Shown piece after piece: positions 1 through 14,289 of a DNA stretch of 64,000 nt (positions within the stretch are counted from its first letter, which is position 1; every line of letters begins with the position of its first letter). Source of the stretch: Auanema rhodensis (lineage: Eukaryota; Nematoda; Chromadorea; Rhabditida; Rhabditidae); assembly GCA_964057225.1 (NCBI GenBank), contig OZ059895.1:11780001-11844000 (forward strand), read 5' to 3'. Under the pieces are notes generated by a model. The model ran no database searches. It was not told the origin of the DNA and was given only the letters and a program-made list of their open reading frames with translations. The position numbers and the translations under genes are program-made.

Positions 1-3000
1 TGCCGCTGATTTTCAATTTTAACTCTTCTGTAACAAATGTTTTCAATTTCCAAGCAGTTTTACTTAGATAGCTCAACCCAAGGCAGCAAATTATCTTCAA
101 TCTTATTTCTATCTTACAGTTATAAACCAGTAGTGAATGAACCATTATCTTACCTTCACTGTTTCTATCTATTTCGTATCAAAAGAAACATTGTTTAAAC
201 ACTATACAACTGTGAAACCTTTTTTAATTTCTTGTATTTGGAGATCATAAGATTTGATATCATTGAGGGATCCAGATAGAACGTGGAAAATTACGTAACT
301 AACATGAAATTGGAAAAAACTATAACGAGGATAAGTATGTGAATCATTGAATATCAGATATTTTCGCTTAGGACCATACCACGTTGAAAGTACGCCATGC
401 CGCTGAATTTCAATTTTAACTCTTTTGTAACAAATGTTTTCAATTTCCAAGCAGTTTTACTCAGATAGCTTAACCCAAGGCAGCAAATTATCTTCAATAT
501 TATTTCTATCTTACAGTTATAAACCAATAGTTAATGAACCATCATCTTACCTTTACTGTTTCTATCTATTTCCTATCGAAAGCAACTTTGTTCAAACACT
601 ATACAACTGTGGAACCTTTTTTATTTTCTTGTATTTGGAGCTCATAAAATTTGATATCATAGAGGGATCCAGATAGAACGTGGAAAATTACATAACTAAC
701 ATGAAATTGGGAAAAAATTATAACGAGGATAAGTATGTGAAACATTGAATATCAGATATTTTCGCTTAGGACTATACGACGTTGAAAGTACGCCATGCCG
801 CTGATTTTCAATTTTAACTCTTCTGTAACAAATGTTTTCAATTTCCAAGCAGTTTTACTTAGATAGCTCAACCCAAGGCAGCAAATAATCTTCAATCTTA
901 TTTCTATCTTACAGTTATAAACCAGTAGTGAATGAACCATCATCTTACCTTTACTATTTCTATCTATTTCTTATCAAAACCAACTTTGTTCAAACACTAT
1001 ACAACTGAGAAGCCTTTTTTAATTTCTTGTATTTGTAGCTCATAAGATTTGATATCATTGAGGGATCCAGATAGAACGTGGAAAATTACGTAACTAACAT
1101 GAAATTGGAAAAAACTATAACGAGGATAAGTATGTGAATCAATGAATATCTGATATTTTCGCTTAGGACCATACCACGTTGAAAGTACGCCATGCCGCTG
1201 AATTTCAATTTTAACTCTTTTGTAACAAATGTTTTCAATTTTTAAGCAGTTTTACTTAGATAGCTCAACCCAAGGCAGCAAATTATCTTCAATCTTTTTT
1301 CTATCTTACAGTTATAAACCAGTAGTGAATGAACCATCATCTTACCTTTACTATTTCTATCTATTTCTTATCAAAACCAACTTTGTTCAAACACTATACA
1401 ACTGAGAAGCCTTTTTTAATTTCTTGTATTTGGAGCTCATAAGATTTGATATCATTGAGGGATCCAGATAGAACGTGGAAAATTACATAACTAGCATGAA
1501 ATTGGGAAAAAATTATAACGAGGATAAGTATGTGAAACATTGAATATCAGATATTTTCGCTTAGGACCATACCACGTTAAAAGTACGGCATGCGGCTGAT
1601 TTTCAATTTTAACTCTTCTGTAACAAATGTTTTCAATTTTCAAGCAGTTTTACTTAGATAGCTCAACCCAAGGCAGCAAATTATCTTCAATCTTATTTCT
1701 CTCTTACAGTTATAAACCAGTAGTGAATGAACCATCATCTTACCTTCACTGTTTCTATCTATTTTCTATCAAAAGAAACATTGTTTAAACACTATACAAC
1801 TGTGAAACCTTTTTTAATTTCTTGTATTTAGAGCTCATAAGATTTGATATCATTGAGGGATCCAGATAGAACGTGGAAAATTACATAACTAGCATGAAAT
1901 TGGGAAAAAATTATAACGAGGATAAGTATGTGAAACATTGAATATCAGATATTTTCGCTTAGGACCATACGACGTTGAAAGTACGCCATGCCGCTGATTT
2001 TTAATTTTATATCTTCTGTAACAAATGTTTTCAATTTCCAAGCAGTTTTACTTAGATAGCTCAACCCAAGGCAGCAAATTATCTTCAATCTTATTTCTAT
2101 CTTACAGTTATAAACCAATAGTTATTGAACCATCATCTTACCTTTACTGTTTCTATCTATTTCCTATCGAAATCAACTTTGTTCAAACACTATACAACTG
2201 TGAAACCTTTTTTAATTTCTTGTATTTGGAGCTCATAAGATTTGATATCATCGAGGGATCCAGATAGAACGTGGAAAATTACATAACTAACTTGAAATTG
2301 GGAAAAAATATAACGAGGATAAGTATGTGAAACATTGAATATCAGATATTTTCGCTTAGGACCATACCACGTTGAAAGTACGCCATGCCGCTGAATTTCA
2401 ATTTTGACTCTTTTGTAACAAATGTTTTCAATTTTTAAGCAGTTTTACTTAGATAGCTCAACCCAAGGCAGCAAATTATCTTCAATCTTTTTTCTATCTT
2501 ACAGTTATAAACCAGTAGTGAATGAACCATCATCTTACCTTTACTATTTCTATCTATTTCTTATCAAAACCAACTTTGTTCAAACACTATACAACTGAGA
2601 AGCCTTTTTTAATTTCTTGTATTTGGAGCTCATAAGATTTGATATCATTGAGGGATCCAGATAGAACGTGGAAAATTACATAACTAGCATGAAATTGGGA
2701 AAAAATTATAACGAGGATAAGTATGTGAAACATTGAATATCAGATATTTTCGCTTAGGACCATACCACGTTAAAAGTACGGCATGCGGCTGATTTTCAAT
2801 TTTAACTCTTCTGTAACAAATGTTTTCAATTTTCAAGCAGTTTTACTTAGATAGCTCAACCCAAGGCAGCAAATTATCTTCAATCTTATTTCTCTCTTAC
2901 AGTTATAAACCAGTAGTGAATGAACCATCATCTTACCTTCACTGTTTCTATCTATTTCCTATCAAAAGAAACATTGTTTAAACACTATACAACTGTGAAA

Positions 3001-3079
3001 CCTTTTTTAATTTCTTGTATTTGGAGCTCATAAGATTTGATATCATTGAGGGATCCAGATAGAACGTGGAAAATTACAT

Positions 3080-3250
3080 AACTAACATGAAATTGAGAAA
3101 AAATTATAACGAGGATAAGTATGTGAAACATTGAATATCAGATATTTTCGCTTACTCAGATAGCTTAACCCAAGGCAGCAAATTATCTTCAATATTATTT
3201 CTATCTTACAGTTATAAACCAATAGTTAATGAATGAACCATCATCTTACC
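3080..3250. repeat. Satellite A unit with internal deletion
   Basis: Near 3,152 the usual ttttcgcttaggacc runs directly into ctcagatagcttaaccc, skipping roughly 84 bp of the monomer. The break has tta microhomology. The same unit has a 4-bp duplication (aatgaatgaacc near 3,230). It is the clearest length outlier in the array and shifts the phase of everything before it relative to the later units. Confidence 0.8.
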
Positions 3251-6200
3251 TTTACTGTTTCTATCTATTTCCTATCGAAAGCAACTTTGTTCAAACACTA
3301 TACAACTGTGGAACCTTTTTTAATTTCTTGTATTTGGAGCTCATAAAATTTGATATCATAGAGGGATCCAGATAGAACGTGGAAAATTACATAACTAACA
3401 TGAAATTGGGAAAAAATTATAACGAGGATAAGTATGTGAAACATTGAATATCAGATATTTTCGCTTAGGACTATACGACGTTGAAAGTACGCCATGCCGC
3501 TGATTTTCAATTTTAACTCTTCTGTAACAAATGTTTTCAATTTCCAAGCAGTTTTACTTGGATAGCTCAACCCAAGGCAGCAAATAATCTTCAATCTTAT
3601 TTCTATCTTACAGTTATAAACCAGTAGTGAATGAACCATCATCTTACCTTCACTGTTTCTATCTATTTCGTATCAAAAAAAACATTGTTTAAACACTATA
3701 CAACTGTGAAACCTTTTTTAATTTCTTGTATTTGGAGATCATAAGATTTGATATCATTGAGGGATCCAGATAGAACGTGGAAAATTACGTAACTAACATG
3801 AAATTGGAAAAAACTATAACGAGGATAAGTATGTGAATCAATGAATATCAGATATTTTCGCTTAGGACCATACCACGTTGAAAGTACGCCATGCCGCTGA
3901 ATTTCAATTTTAACTCTTTTGTAACAAATGTTTTCAATTTTCAAGCAGTTTTACTCAGATAGCTTAACCCAAGGCAGCAAATTATCTTCAATATTATTTC
4001 TATCTTACAGTTATAAACCAATGGTTAATGAACCATCATCTTACCTTTACTGTTTCTATCTATTTTCTATCAGAACAAATATTGTTCAAACACTATACAA
4101 CTGTGAAACCTTTTTTAATTTCTTGTATTTGGAGCTCATAAGATTTGATATCATTGAGGGATCCAGATAGAACGTGGAAAATTACGTAACTAACATGAAA
4201 TTGGGAAAAAATTATAACGAGGATAAGTATGTGAAACATTGAATATCAGATATTTTCGCTTAGGACCATACCACGTTGAAAGTACGCCATGCCGCTGATT
4301 TTCAATTTTAACTCTTTTGTAACAAATGTTTTCAATTTTCAAGCAGTTTTACTCAGATAGCTCAACCCAAGGCAGCAAATTATCTTCAATACTATTTCTA
4401 TCTTACAGTTATGAACCAATGGTTAATGAACCATCATCTTACCTTTACTGTTTCTATCTATTTTCTATCAGAACAAATATTGTTCAAACACTATACAACT
4501 GTGAAACCTTTTTTAATTTCTTGTATTTGGAGCTCATAAGATTTGATATCATCGAGGGATCCAGATAGAACGTGGAAAACTACATAACATACTTGAAATT
4601 GGGAAAAATTATAACGAGGATAAGTATGTGAAACATTGAATATCAGATATTTTCGCTTAGGACCATACCACGTTGAAAGTACGCCATGCCGCTGATTTTC
4701 AATTTTAACTCTTTTGTAACAAATGTTTTCAATTTTCAAGCAGTTTTACTCAGATAGCTTAACCCAAGGCAGCAAATTATCTTCAATCTTATTTCTCTCT
4801 TACAGTTATAAACCAGTAGTGAATGAACCATCATCTTACCTTCACTGTTTCTATCTATTTTCTATCAAAAGAAACATTGTTTAAACACTATACAACTGTG
4901 AAACCTTTTTTAATTTCTTGTATTTAGAGCTCATAAGATTTGATATCATTGAGGGATCCAGATAGAACGTGGAAAATTACATAACTAACATGAAATTGGG
5001 AAAAAATTATAACGAGGATAAGTATGTGAAACATTGAATATCAGATATTTTCGCTTAGGACCATACGACGTTGAAAGTACGCCATGCCGCTGATTTTCAA
5101 TTTTAACTCTTTTGTAACAAATGTTTTCAATTTTCAAGCAGTTTTACTCAGATAGCTTAACCCAAGGCAGCAAATTATCTTCAATCTTATTTCTCTCTTA
5201 CAGTTATAAACCAGTAGTGAATGAACCATCATCTTACCTTCACTGTTTCTATCTATTTTCTATCAAAAGAAACATTGTTTAAACACTATACAACTGTGAA
5301 ACCTTTTTTAATTTCTTGTATTTAGAGCTCATAAGATTTGATATCATTGAGGGATCCAGATAGAACGTGGAAAATTACATAACTAACATGAAATTGGGAA
5401 AAAATTATAACGAGGATAAGTATGTGAAACATTGAATATCAGATATTTTCGCTTAGGACCATACGACGTTGAAAGTACGCCATGCCGCTGATTTTTAATT
5501 TTATATCTTCTGTAACAAATGTTTTCAATTTCCAAGCAGTTTTACTTAGATAGCTCAACCCAAGGCAGCAAATTATCTTCAATCTTATTTCTATCTTACA
5601 GTTATAAACCAGTATTGAATGAACCATCATCTTACTTTCACTGTTTCTATCTATTTCCTATCAAAAGAAACATTGTTTAAACACTATACAACTGTGAAAC
5701 CTTTTTTAATTTCTTGTATTTGGAGATCATAAGATTTGATATCATTGAGGGATCCAGATAGAACGTGGAAAATTACGTAACTAACATGAAATTGGAAAAA
5801 ACTATAACGAGGATAAGTATGTGAATCAATGAATATCAGATATTTTCGCTTAGGACCATACCACGTTGAAAGTACGCCATGCCGCTGAATTTCAATTTTA
5901 ACTCTTTTGTAACAAATGTTTTCAATTTTCAAGCAGTTTTACTCAGATAGCTTAACCCAAGGCAGCAAATTATCTTCAATATTATTTCTATCTTACAGTT
6001 ATAAACCAATAGTTATTGAACCATAATCTTACCTTTACTGTTTCTATCTATTTCCTATCGAAATCAACTTTGTTCAAACACTATACAACTGTGAAACCTT
6101 TTTTAATTTCTTGTATTTGGAGCTCATAAGATTTGATATCATCGAGGGATCCAGATAGAACGTGGAAAATTACATAACTAACTTGAAATTGGGAAAAATT

Positions 6201-7099
6201 ATAACGAGGATAAGTATGTGAAACATTGAATATCAGATATTTTCACTTAGGACCATACCACGTTGAAAGTACGCCATGCCGCTGATTTTCAATTTTAACT
6301 CTTCTGTAACAAATGTTTTCAATTTCCAAGCAGTTTTACTTAGATAGCTCAACCCAAGGCAGCAAATTATCTTCAATCTTATTTCTCTCTTACAGTTATA
6401 AACCAGTAGTGAATGAACCATCATCTTACCTTCACTGTTTCTATCTATTTTCTATCAAAAGAAACATTGTTTAAACACTATACAACTGTGAAACCTTTTT
6501 TAATTTCTTGTATTTGGAGCTCATAAGATTTGATATCATCGAGGGATCCAGATAGAACGTGGAAAATTACATAACTAACTTGAAATTGGGAAAAATTATA
6601 ACGAGGATAAGTATGTGAAACATTGAATATCAGATATTTTCGCTTAGGACCATACGACGTTGAAAGTACGCCATGCCGCTGATTTTTAATTTTATATCTT
6701 CTGTAACAAATGTTTTCAATTTCCAAGCAGTTTTACTTAGATAGCTCAACCTAAGGCAGCAAATTATCTTCAATCTTATTTCTATCTTACAGTTATAAAC
6801 CAGTATTGAATGAACCATCATCTTACTTTCACTGTTTCTATCTATTTCCTATCAAAAGAAACATTGTTTAAACACCTTACAACTGTGAAACCTTTTTTAA
6901 TTTCTTGTATTTGGAGATCATAAGATTTGATATCATTGAGGGATCCAGATAGAACGTGGAAAATTACGTAACTAACATGAAATTGGAAAAAACTATAACG
7001 AGGATAAGTATGTGAAACATTGAATATCAGATATTTTCGCTTAGGACCATACCACGTGGAAAGTACGCCATGCCGCTGATTTTCAATTTTAACTCTTCT

Positions 7100-10000
7100 G
7101 TAACGAATGTTTTCAATTTTCAAGCAGTTTTACTCAGATAGCTTAACCCAAGGCAGCAAATTATCTTCAATATTATTTCTATCTTACAGTTATAAACCAA
7201 TAGTTATTGAACCATCATCTTACCTTTACTGTTTCTATCTATTTCCTATCAAAAGCAACTTTGTTCAAACACTATACAACTGTGGAACCTTTTTTAATTT
7301 CTTGTATTTGGAGCTCATAAAATTTGATATCATCGAGGGATCCAGATAGAACGTGGAAAATTACATAACTAACATGAAATTGGGAAAAAATTATAACGAG
7401 GATAAGTATGTGAAACATTGAATATCAGATATTTTCGCTTAGGACTATACGACGTTGAAAGTACGCCATGCCGCTGATTTTCAATTTTAACTCTTCTGTA
7501 ACAAATGTTTTCAATTTCCAAGCAGTTTTACTTAGATAGCTCAACCCAAGGCAGCAAATTATCTTCAATCTTATTTCTATCTTACAGTTATAAACCAGTA
7601 GTGAATGAACCATCATCTTACCTTCACTGTTTCTATCTATTTCGTATCAAAAGAAACATTGTTTAAACACTATACAACTGTGAAACCTTTTTTAATTTCT
7701 TGTATTTGGAGATCATAAGATTTGATATCATTGAGGGATCCAGATAGAACGTGGAAAATTACGTAACTAACATGAAATTGGAAAAAACTATAACGAGGAT
7801 AAGTATGTGAATCAATGAATATCAGATATTTTCGCTTAGGACCATACCACGTTGAAAGTACGCCATGCCGCTGAATTTCAATTTTAACTCTTTTGTAACA
7901 AATGTTTTCAATTTTCAAGCAGTTTTACTCAGATAGCTTAACCCAAGGCAGCAAATTATCTTCAATACTATTTCTATCTTACAGTTATAAACCAATGGTT
8001 AATGAACCATCATCTTACCTTTACTGTTTCTATCTATTTTCTATCAGAACAAATATTGTTCAAACACTATACAACTGTGAAACCTTTTTTAATTTCTTGT
8101 ATTTGGAGCTCGTAAGATTTGATATCATTGAGGGATCCAGATAGAACGTGGAAAATTACGTAACTAACATGAAATTGGGAAAAAATTATAACGAGGATAA
8201 GTATGTGAAACATTGAATATCAGATATTTTCGCTTAGGACCATACCACGTGGAAAGTACGCCATGCCGCTGATTTTCAATTTTAACTCTTCTGTAACGAA
8301 TGTTTTCAATTTTCAAGCAGTTTTACTCAGATAGCTTAACCCAAGGCAGCAAATTATCTTCAATATTATTTCTATCTTACAGTTATAAACCAATAGTTAT
8401 TGAACCATCATCTTACCTTTACTGTTTCTATCTATTTCCTATCAAAAGCAACTTTGTTCAAACACTATACAACTGTGGAACCTTTTTTAATTTCTTGTAT
8501 TTGGAGCTCATAAAATTTGATATCATCGAGGGATCCAGATAGAACGTGGAAAATTACATAACTAACATGAAATTGGGAAAAAATTATAACGAGGATAAGT
8601 ATGTGAAACATTGAATATCAGATATTTTCGCTTAGGACTATACGACGTTGAAAGTACGCCATGCCGCTGATTTTCAATTTTAACTCTTCTGTAACAAATG
8701 TTTTCAATTTCCAAGCAGTTTTACTTAGATAGCTCAACCCAAGGCAGCAAATTATCTTCAATCTTATTTCTATCTTACAGTTATAAACCAGTAGTGAATG
8801 AACCATCATCTTACCTTCACTGTTTCTATCTATTTCGTATCAAAAGAAACATTGTTTAAACACTATACAACTGTGAAACCTTTTTTAATTTCTTGTATTT
8901 GGAGATCATAAGATTTGATATCATTGAGGGATCCAGATAGAACGTGGAAAATTACGTAACTAACATGAAATTGGAAAAAACTATAACGAGGATAAGTATG
9001 TGAATCAATGAATATCAGATATTTTCGCTTAGGACCATACCACGTTGAAAGTACGCCATGCCGCTGAATTTCAATTTTAACTCTTTTGTAACAAATGTTT
9101 TCAATTTTCAAGCAGTTTTACTCAGATAGCTTAACCCAAGGCAGCAAATTATCTTCAATACTATTTCTATCTTACAGTTATAAACCAATGGTTAATGAAC
9201 CATCATCTTACCTTTACTGTTTCTATCTATTTTCTATCAGAACAAATATTGTTCAAACACTATACAACTGTGAAACCTTTTTTAATTTCTTGTATTTGGA
9301 GCTCGTAAGATTTGATATCATTGAGGGATCCAGATAGAACGTGGAAAATTACGTAACTAACATGAAATTGGGAAAAAATTATAACGAGGATAAGTATGTG
9401 AAACATTGAATATCAGATATTTTCGCTTAGGACCATACCACGTGGAAAGTACGCCATGCCGCTGATTTTCAATTTTAACTCTTCTGTAACGAATGTTTTC
9501 AATTTTCAAGCAGTTTTACTCAGATAGCTTAACCCAAGGCAGCAAATTATCTTCAATATTATTTCTATCTTACAGTTATAAACCAATAGTTATTGAACCA
9601 TCATCTTACCTTTACTGTTTCTATCTATTTCCTATCAAAAGCAACTTTGTTCAAACACTATACAACTGTGGAACCTTTTTTAATTTCTTGTATTTGGAGC
9701 TCATAAAATTTGATATCATCGAGGGATCCAGATAGAACGTGGAAAATTACATAACTAACATGAAATTGGGAAAAAATTATAACGAGGATAAGTATGTGAA
9801 ACATTGAATATCAGATATTTTCGCTTAGGACTATACGACGTTGAAAGTACGCCATGCCGCTGATTTTCAATTTTAACTCTTCTGTAACAAATGTTTTCAA
9901 TTTCCAAGCAGTTTTACTTAGATAGCTCAACCCAAGGCAGCAAATTATCTTCAATCTTATTTCTATCTTACAGTTATAAACCAGTAGTGAATGAACCATC

Positions 10001-12690
10001 ATCTTACCTTCACTGTTTCTATCTATTTCGTATCAAAAGAAACATTGTTTAAACACTATACAACTGTGAAACCTTTTTTAATTTCTTGTATTTGGAGATC
10101 ATAAGATTTGATATCATTGAGGGATCCAGATAGAACGTGGAAAATTACGTAACTAACATGAAATTGGAAAAAACTATAACGAGGATAAGTATGTGAATCA
10201 ATGAATATCAGATATTTTCGCTTAGGACCATACCACGTTGAAAGTACGCCATGCCGCTGAATTTCAATTTTAACTCTTTTGTAACAAATGTTTTCAATTT
10301 TCAAGCAGTTTTACTCAGATAGCTTAACCCAAGGCAGCAAATTATCTTCAATACTATTTCTATCTTACAGTTATAAACCAATGGTTAATGAACCATCATC
10401 TTACCTTTACTGTTTCTATCTATTTTCTATCAGAACAAATATTGTTCAAACACTTTACAACTGTGAAACCTTTTTTAATTTCTTGTATTTGGAGCTCGTA
10501 AGATTTGATATCATTGAGGGATCCAGATAGAACGTGGAAAATTACGTAACTAACATGAAATTGGGAAAAAATTATAACGAGGATAAGTATGTGAAACATT
10601 GAATATCAGATATTTTCGCTTAGGACCATACCACGTTGAAAGTACGCCATGCCGCTGATTTTCAATTTTAACTCTTCTGTAACAAATGTTTTCAATTTCC
10701 AAGCAGTTTTACTCAGATAGCTTAACCCAAGGCAGCAAATTATCTTCAATATTATTTCTATCTTACAGTTATAAACCAATAGTTATTGAACCATCATCTT
10801 ACCTTTACTGTTTCTATCTATTTCCTATCAAAAGCAACTTTGTTCAAACACTATACAACTGTGGAACCTTTTTTAATTTCTTGTATTTGGAGCTCATAAA
10901 ATTTGATATCATCGAGGGATCCAGATAGAACGTGGAAAATTACATAACTAACATGAAATTGGGAAAAAATTATAACGAGGATAAGTATGTGAAACATTGA
11001 ATATCAGATATTTTCGCTTAGGACTATACGACGTTGAAAGTACGCCATGCCGCTGATTTTCAATTTTAACTCTTCTGTAACAAATGTTTTCAATTTCCAA
11101 GCAGTTTTACTTAGATAGCTCAACCCAAGGCAGCAAATTATCTTCAATCTTATTTCTATCTTACAGTTATAAACCAGTAGTGAATGAACCATCATCTTAC
11201 CTTCACTGTTTCTATCTATTTCGTATCAAAAGAAACATTGTTTAAACACTATACAACTGTGAAACCTTTTTTAATTTCTTGTATTTGGAGATCATAAGAT
11301 TTGATATCATTGAGGGATCCAGATAGAACGTGGAAAATTACGTAACTAACATGAAATTGGAAAAAACTATAACGAGGATAAGTATGTGAATCAATGAATA
11401 TCAGATATTTTCGCTTAGGACCATACCACGTTGAAAGTACGCCATGCCGCTGAATTTCAATTTTAACTCTTTTGTAACAAATGTGTTCAATTTTCAAGCA
11501 GTTTTACTCAGATAGCTTAACCCAAGGCAGCAAATTATCTTCAATACTATTTCTATCTTACAGTTATAAACCAATGGTTAATGAACCATCATCTTACCTT
11601 TACTGTTTCTATCTATTTTCTATCAGAACAAATATTGTTCAAACACTATACAACTGTGAAACCTTTTTTAATTTCTTGTATTTGGAGCTCATAAGATTTG
11701 ATATCATTGAGGGATCCAGATAGAACGTGGAAAATTACGTAACTAACATGAAATTGGGAAAAAATTATAACGAGGATAAGTATGTGAAACATTGAATATC
11801 AGATATTTTCGCTTAGGACCATACCACGTGGAAAGTACGCCATGCCGCTGATTTTCAATTTTAACTCTTCTGTAACGAATGTTTTCAATTTTCAAGCAGT
11901 TTTACTCAGATAGCTTAACCCAAGGCAGCAAATTATCTTCAATATTATTTCTATCTTACAGTTATAAACCAATAGTTATTGAACCATCATCTTACCTTTA
12001 CTGTTTCTATCTATTTCCTATCAAAAGCAACTTTGTTCAAACACTATACAACTGTGGAACCTTTTTTAATTTCTTGTATTTGGAGCTCATAAAATTTGAT
12101 ATCATCGAGGGATCCAGATAGAACGTGGAAAATTACATAACTAACATGAAATTGGGAAAAAATTATAACGAGGATAAGTATGTGAAACATTGAATATCAG
12201 ATATTTTCGCTTAGGACTATACGACGTTGAAAGTACGCCATGCCGCTGATTTTCAATTTTAACTCTTCTGTAACAAATGTTTTCAATTTCCAAGCAGTTT
12301 TACTTAGATAGCTCAACCCAAGGCAGCAAATTATCTTCAATCTTATTTCTATCTTACAGTTATAAACCAGTAGTGAATGAACCATCATCTTACCTTCACT
12401 GTTTCTATCTATTTCGTATCAAAAGAAACATTGTTTAAACACTATACAACTGTGAAACCTTTTTTAATTTCTTGTATTTGGAGATCATAAGATTTGATAT
12501 CATTGAGGGATCCAGATAGAACGTGGAAAATTACGTAACTAACATGAAATTGGAAAAAACTATAACGAGGATAAGTATGTGAATCAATGAATATCAGATA
12601 TTTTCGCTTAGGACCATACCACGTTGAAAGTACGCCATGCCGCTGAATTTCAATTTTAACTCTTTTGTAACAAATGTTTTCAATTTTCAA
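7100..12690. repeat. Satellite A higher-order repeat, 1,193-bp trimer
   Basis: Variant monomers recur every third unit. The variant with gttattgaacc and tatcaaaagcaac falls at 7,107, 8,300, 9,493, 10,686 and 11,879, exactly 1,193 bp apart, and a second variant falls at 7,425, 8,618, 9,811, 11,004 and 12,197. This is a three-monomer higher-order repeat, implying recent amplification by unequal exchange. A similar 1,193-bp period reappears at 19,752/20,945 and 20,627/21,820. Confidence 0.9.
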
Positions 12691-14289
12691 GCAGTTTTAC
12701 TCAGATAGCTTAACCCAAGGCAGCAAATTATCTTCAATACTATTTCTATCTTACAGTTATAAACCAATGGTTAATGAACCATCATCTTACCTTCACTGTT
12801 TCTATCTATTTTCTATCAGAACAAATATTGTTCAAACACTATACAACTGTGAAACCTTTTTTAATTTCTTGTATTTGGAGCTCATAAGATTTGATATCAT
12901 TGAGGGATCCAGATAGAACGTGGAAAATTACGTAACTAACATGAAATTGGGAAAAAATTATAACGAGGATAAGTATGTGAAACATTGAATATCAGATATT
13001 TTCGCTTAGGACCATACCACGTTGAAAGTACGCCATGCCGCTGATTTTCAATTTCAACTCTTTTGTAACAAATGTTTTCAATTTTCAAGCAGTTTTACTC
13101 AGATAGCTTAACCCAAGGCAGCAAATTATCTTCAATACTATTTCTATCTTACAGTTATAAACCAATGGTTAATGAACCATCATCTTACCTTTACTGTTTC
13201 TATCTATTTTCTATCAGAACAAATATTGTTCAAACACTATACAACTGTGAAACCTTTTTTAATTTCTTGTATTTGGAGCTCATAAGATTTGATATCATCG
13301 AGGGATCCAGATAGAACGTGGAAAATTACGTAACTAACATGAAATTGGAAAAAACTATAACGAGGATAAGTATGTGAATCAATGAATATCAGATATTTTC
13401 GCTTAGGACCATACCACGTTGAAAGTACGCCATGCCGCTGAATTTCAATTTTAACTCTTTTGTAACAAATGTTTTCAATTTTCAAGCAGTTTTACTCAGA
13501 TAGCTTAACCCAAGGCAGCAAATTATCTTCAATACTATTTCTATCTTACAGTTATAAACCAATGGTTAATGAACCATCATCTTACCTTCACTGTTTCTAT
13601 CTATTTTCTATCAGAACAAATATTGTTCAAACACTATACAACTGTGAAACCTTTTTTAATTTCTTGTATTTGGAGCTCATAAGATTTGATATCATTGAGG
13701 GATCCAGATAGAACGTGGAAAATTACATAACTAACATGAAATTGGGAAAAAATTATAACGAGGATAAGTATGTGAAACATTGAATATCAGATATTTTCGC
13801 TTAGGACCATACCACGTGGAAAGTACGCCATGCCGCTGATTTTCAATTTTAACTCTTCTGTAACGAATGTTTTCAATTTTCAAGCAGTTTTACTCAGATA
13901 GCTTAACCCAAGGCAGCAAATTATCTTCAATATTATTTCTATCTTACAGTTATAAACCAATAGTTATTGAACCATCATCTTACCTTTACTGTTTCTATCT
14001 ATTTCCTATCAAAAGCAACTTTGTTCAAACACTATACAACTGTGGAACCTTTTTTAATTTCTTGTATTTGGAGCTCATAAAATTTGATATCATCGAGGGA
14101 TCCAGATAGAACGTGGAAAATTACATAACTAACATGAAATTGGGAAAAAATTATAACGAGGATAAGTATGTGAAACATTGAATATCAGATATTTTCGCTT
14201 AGGACCATACGACGTTGAAAGTACGCCATGCCGCTGATTTTTAATTTTATATCTTCTGTAACAAATGTTTTCAATTTCCAAGCAGTTTT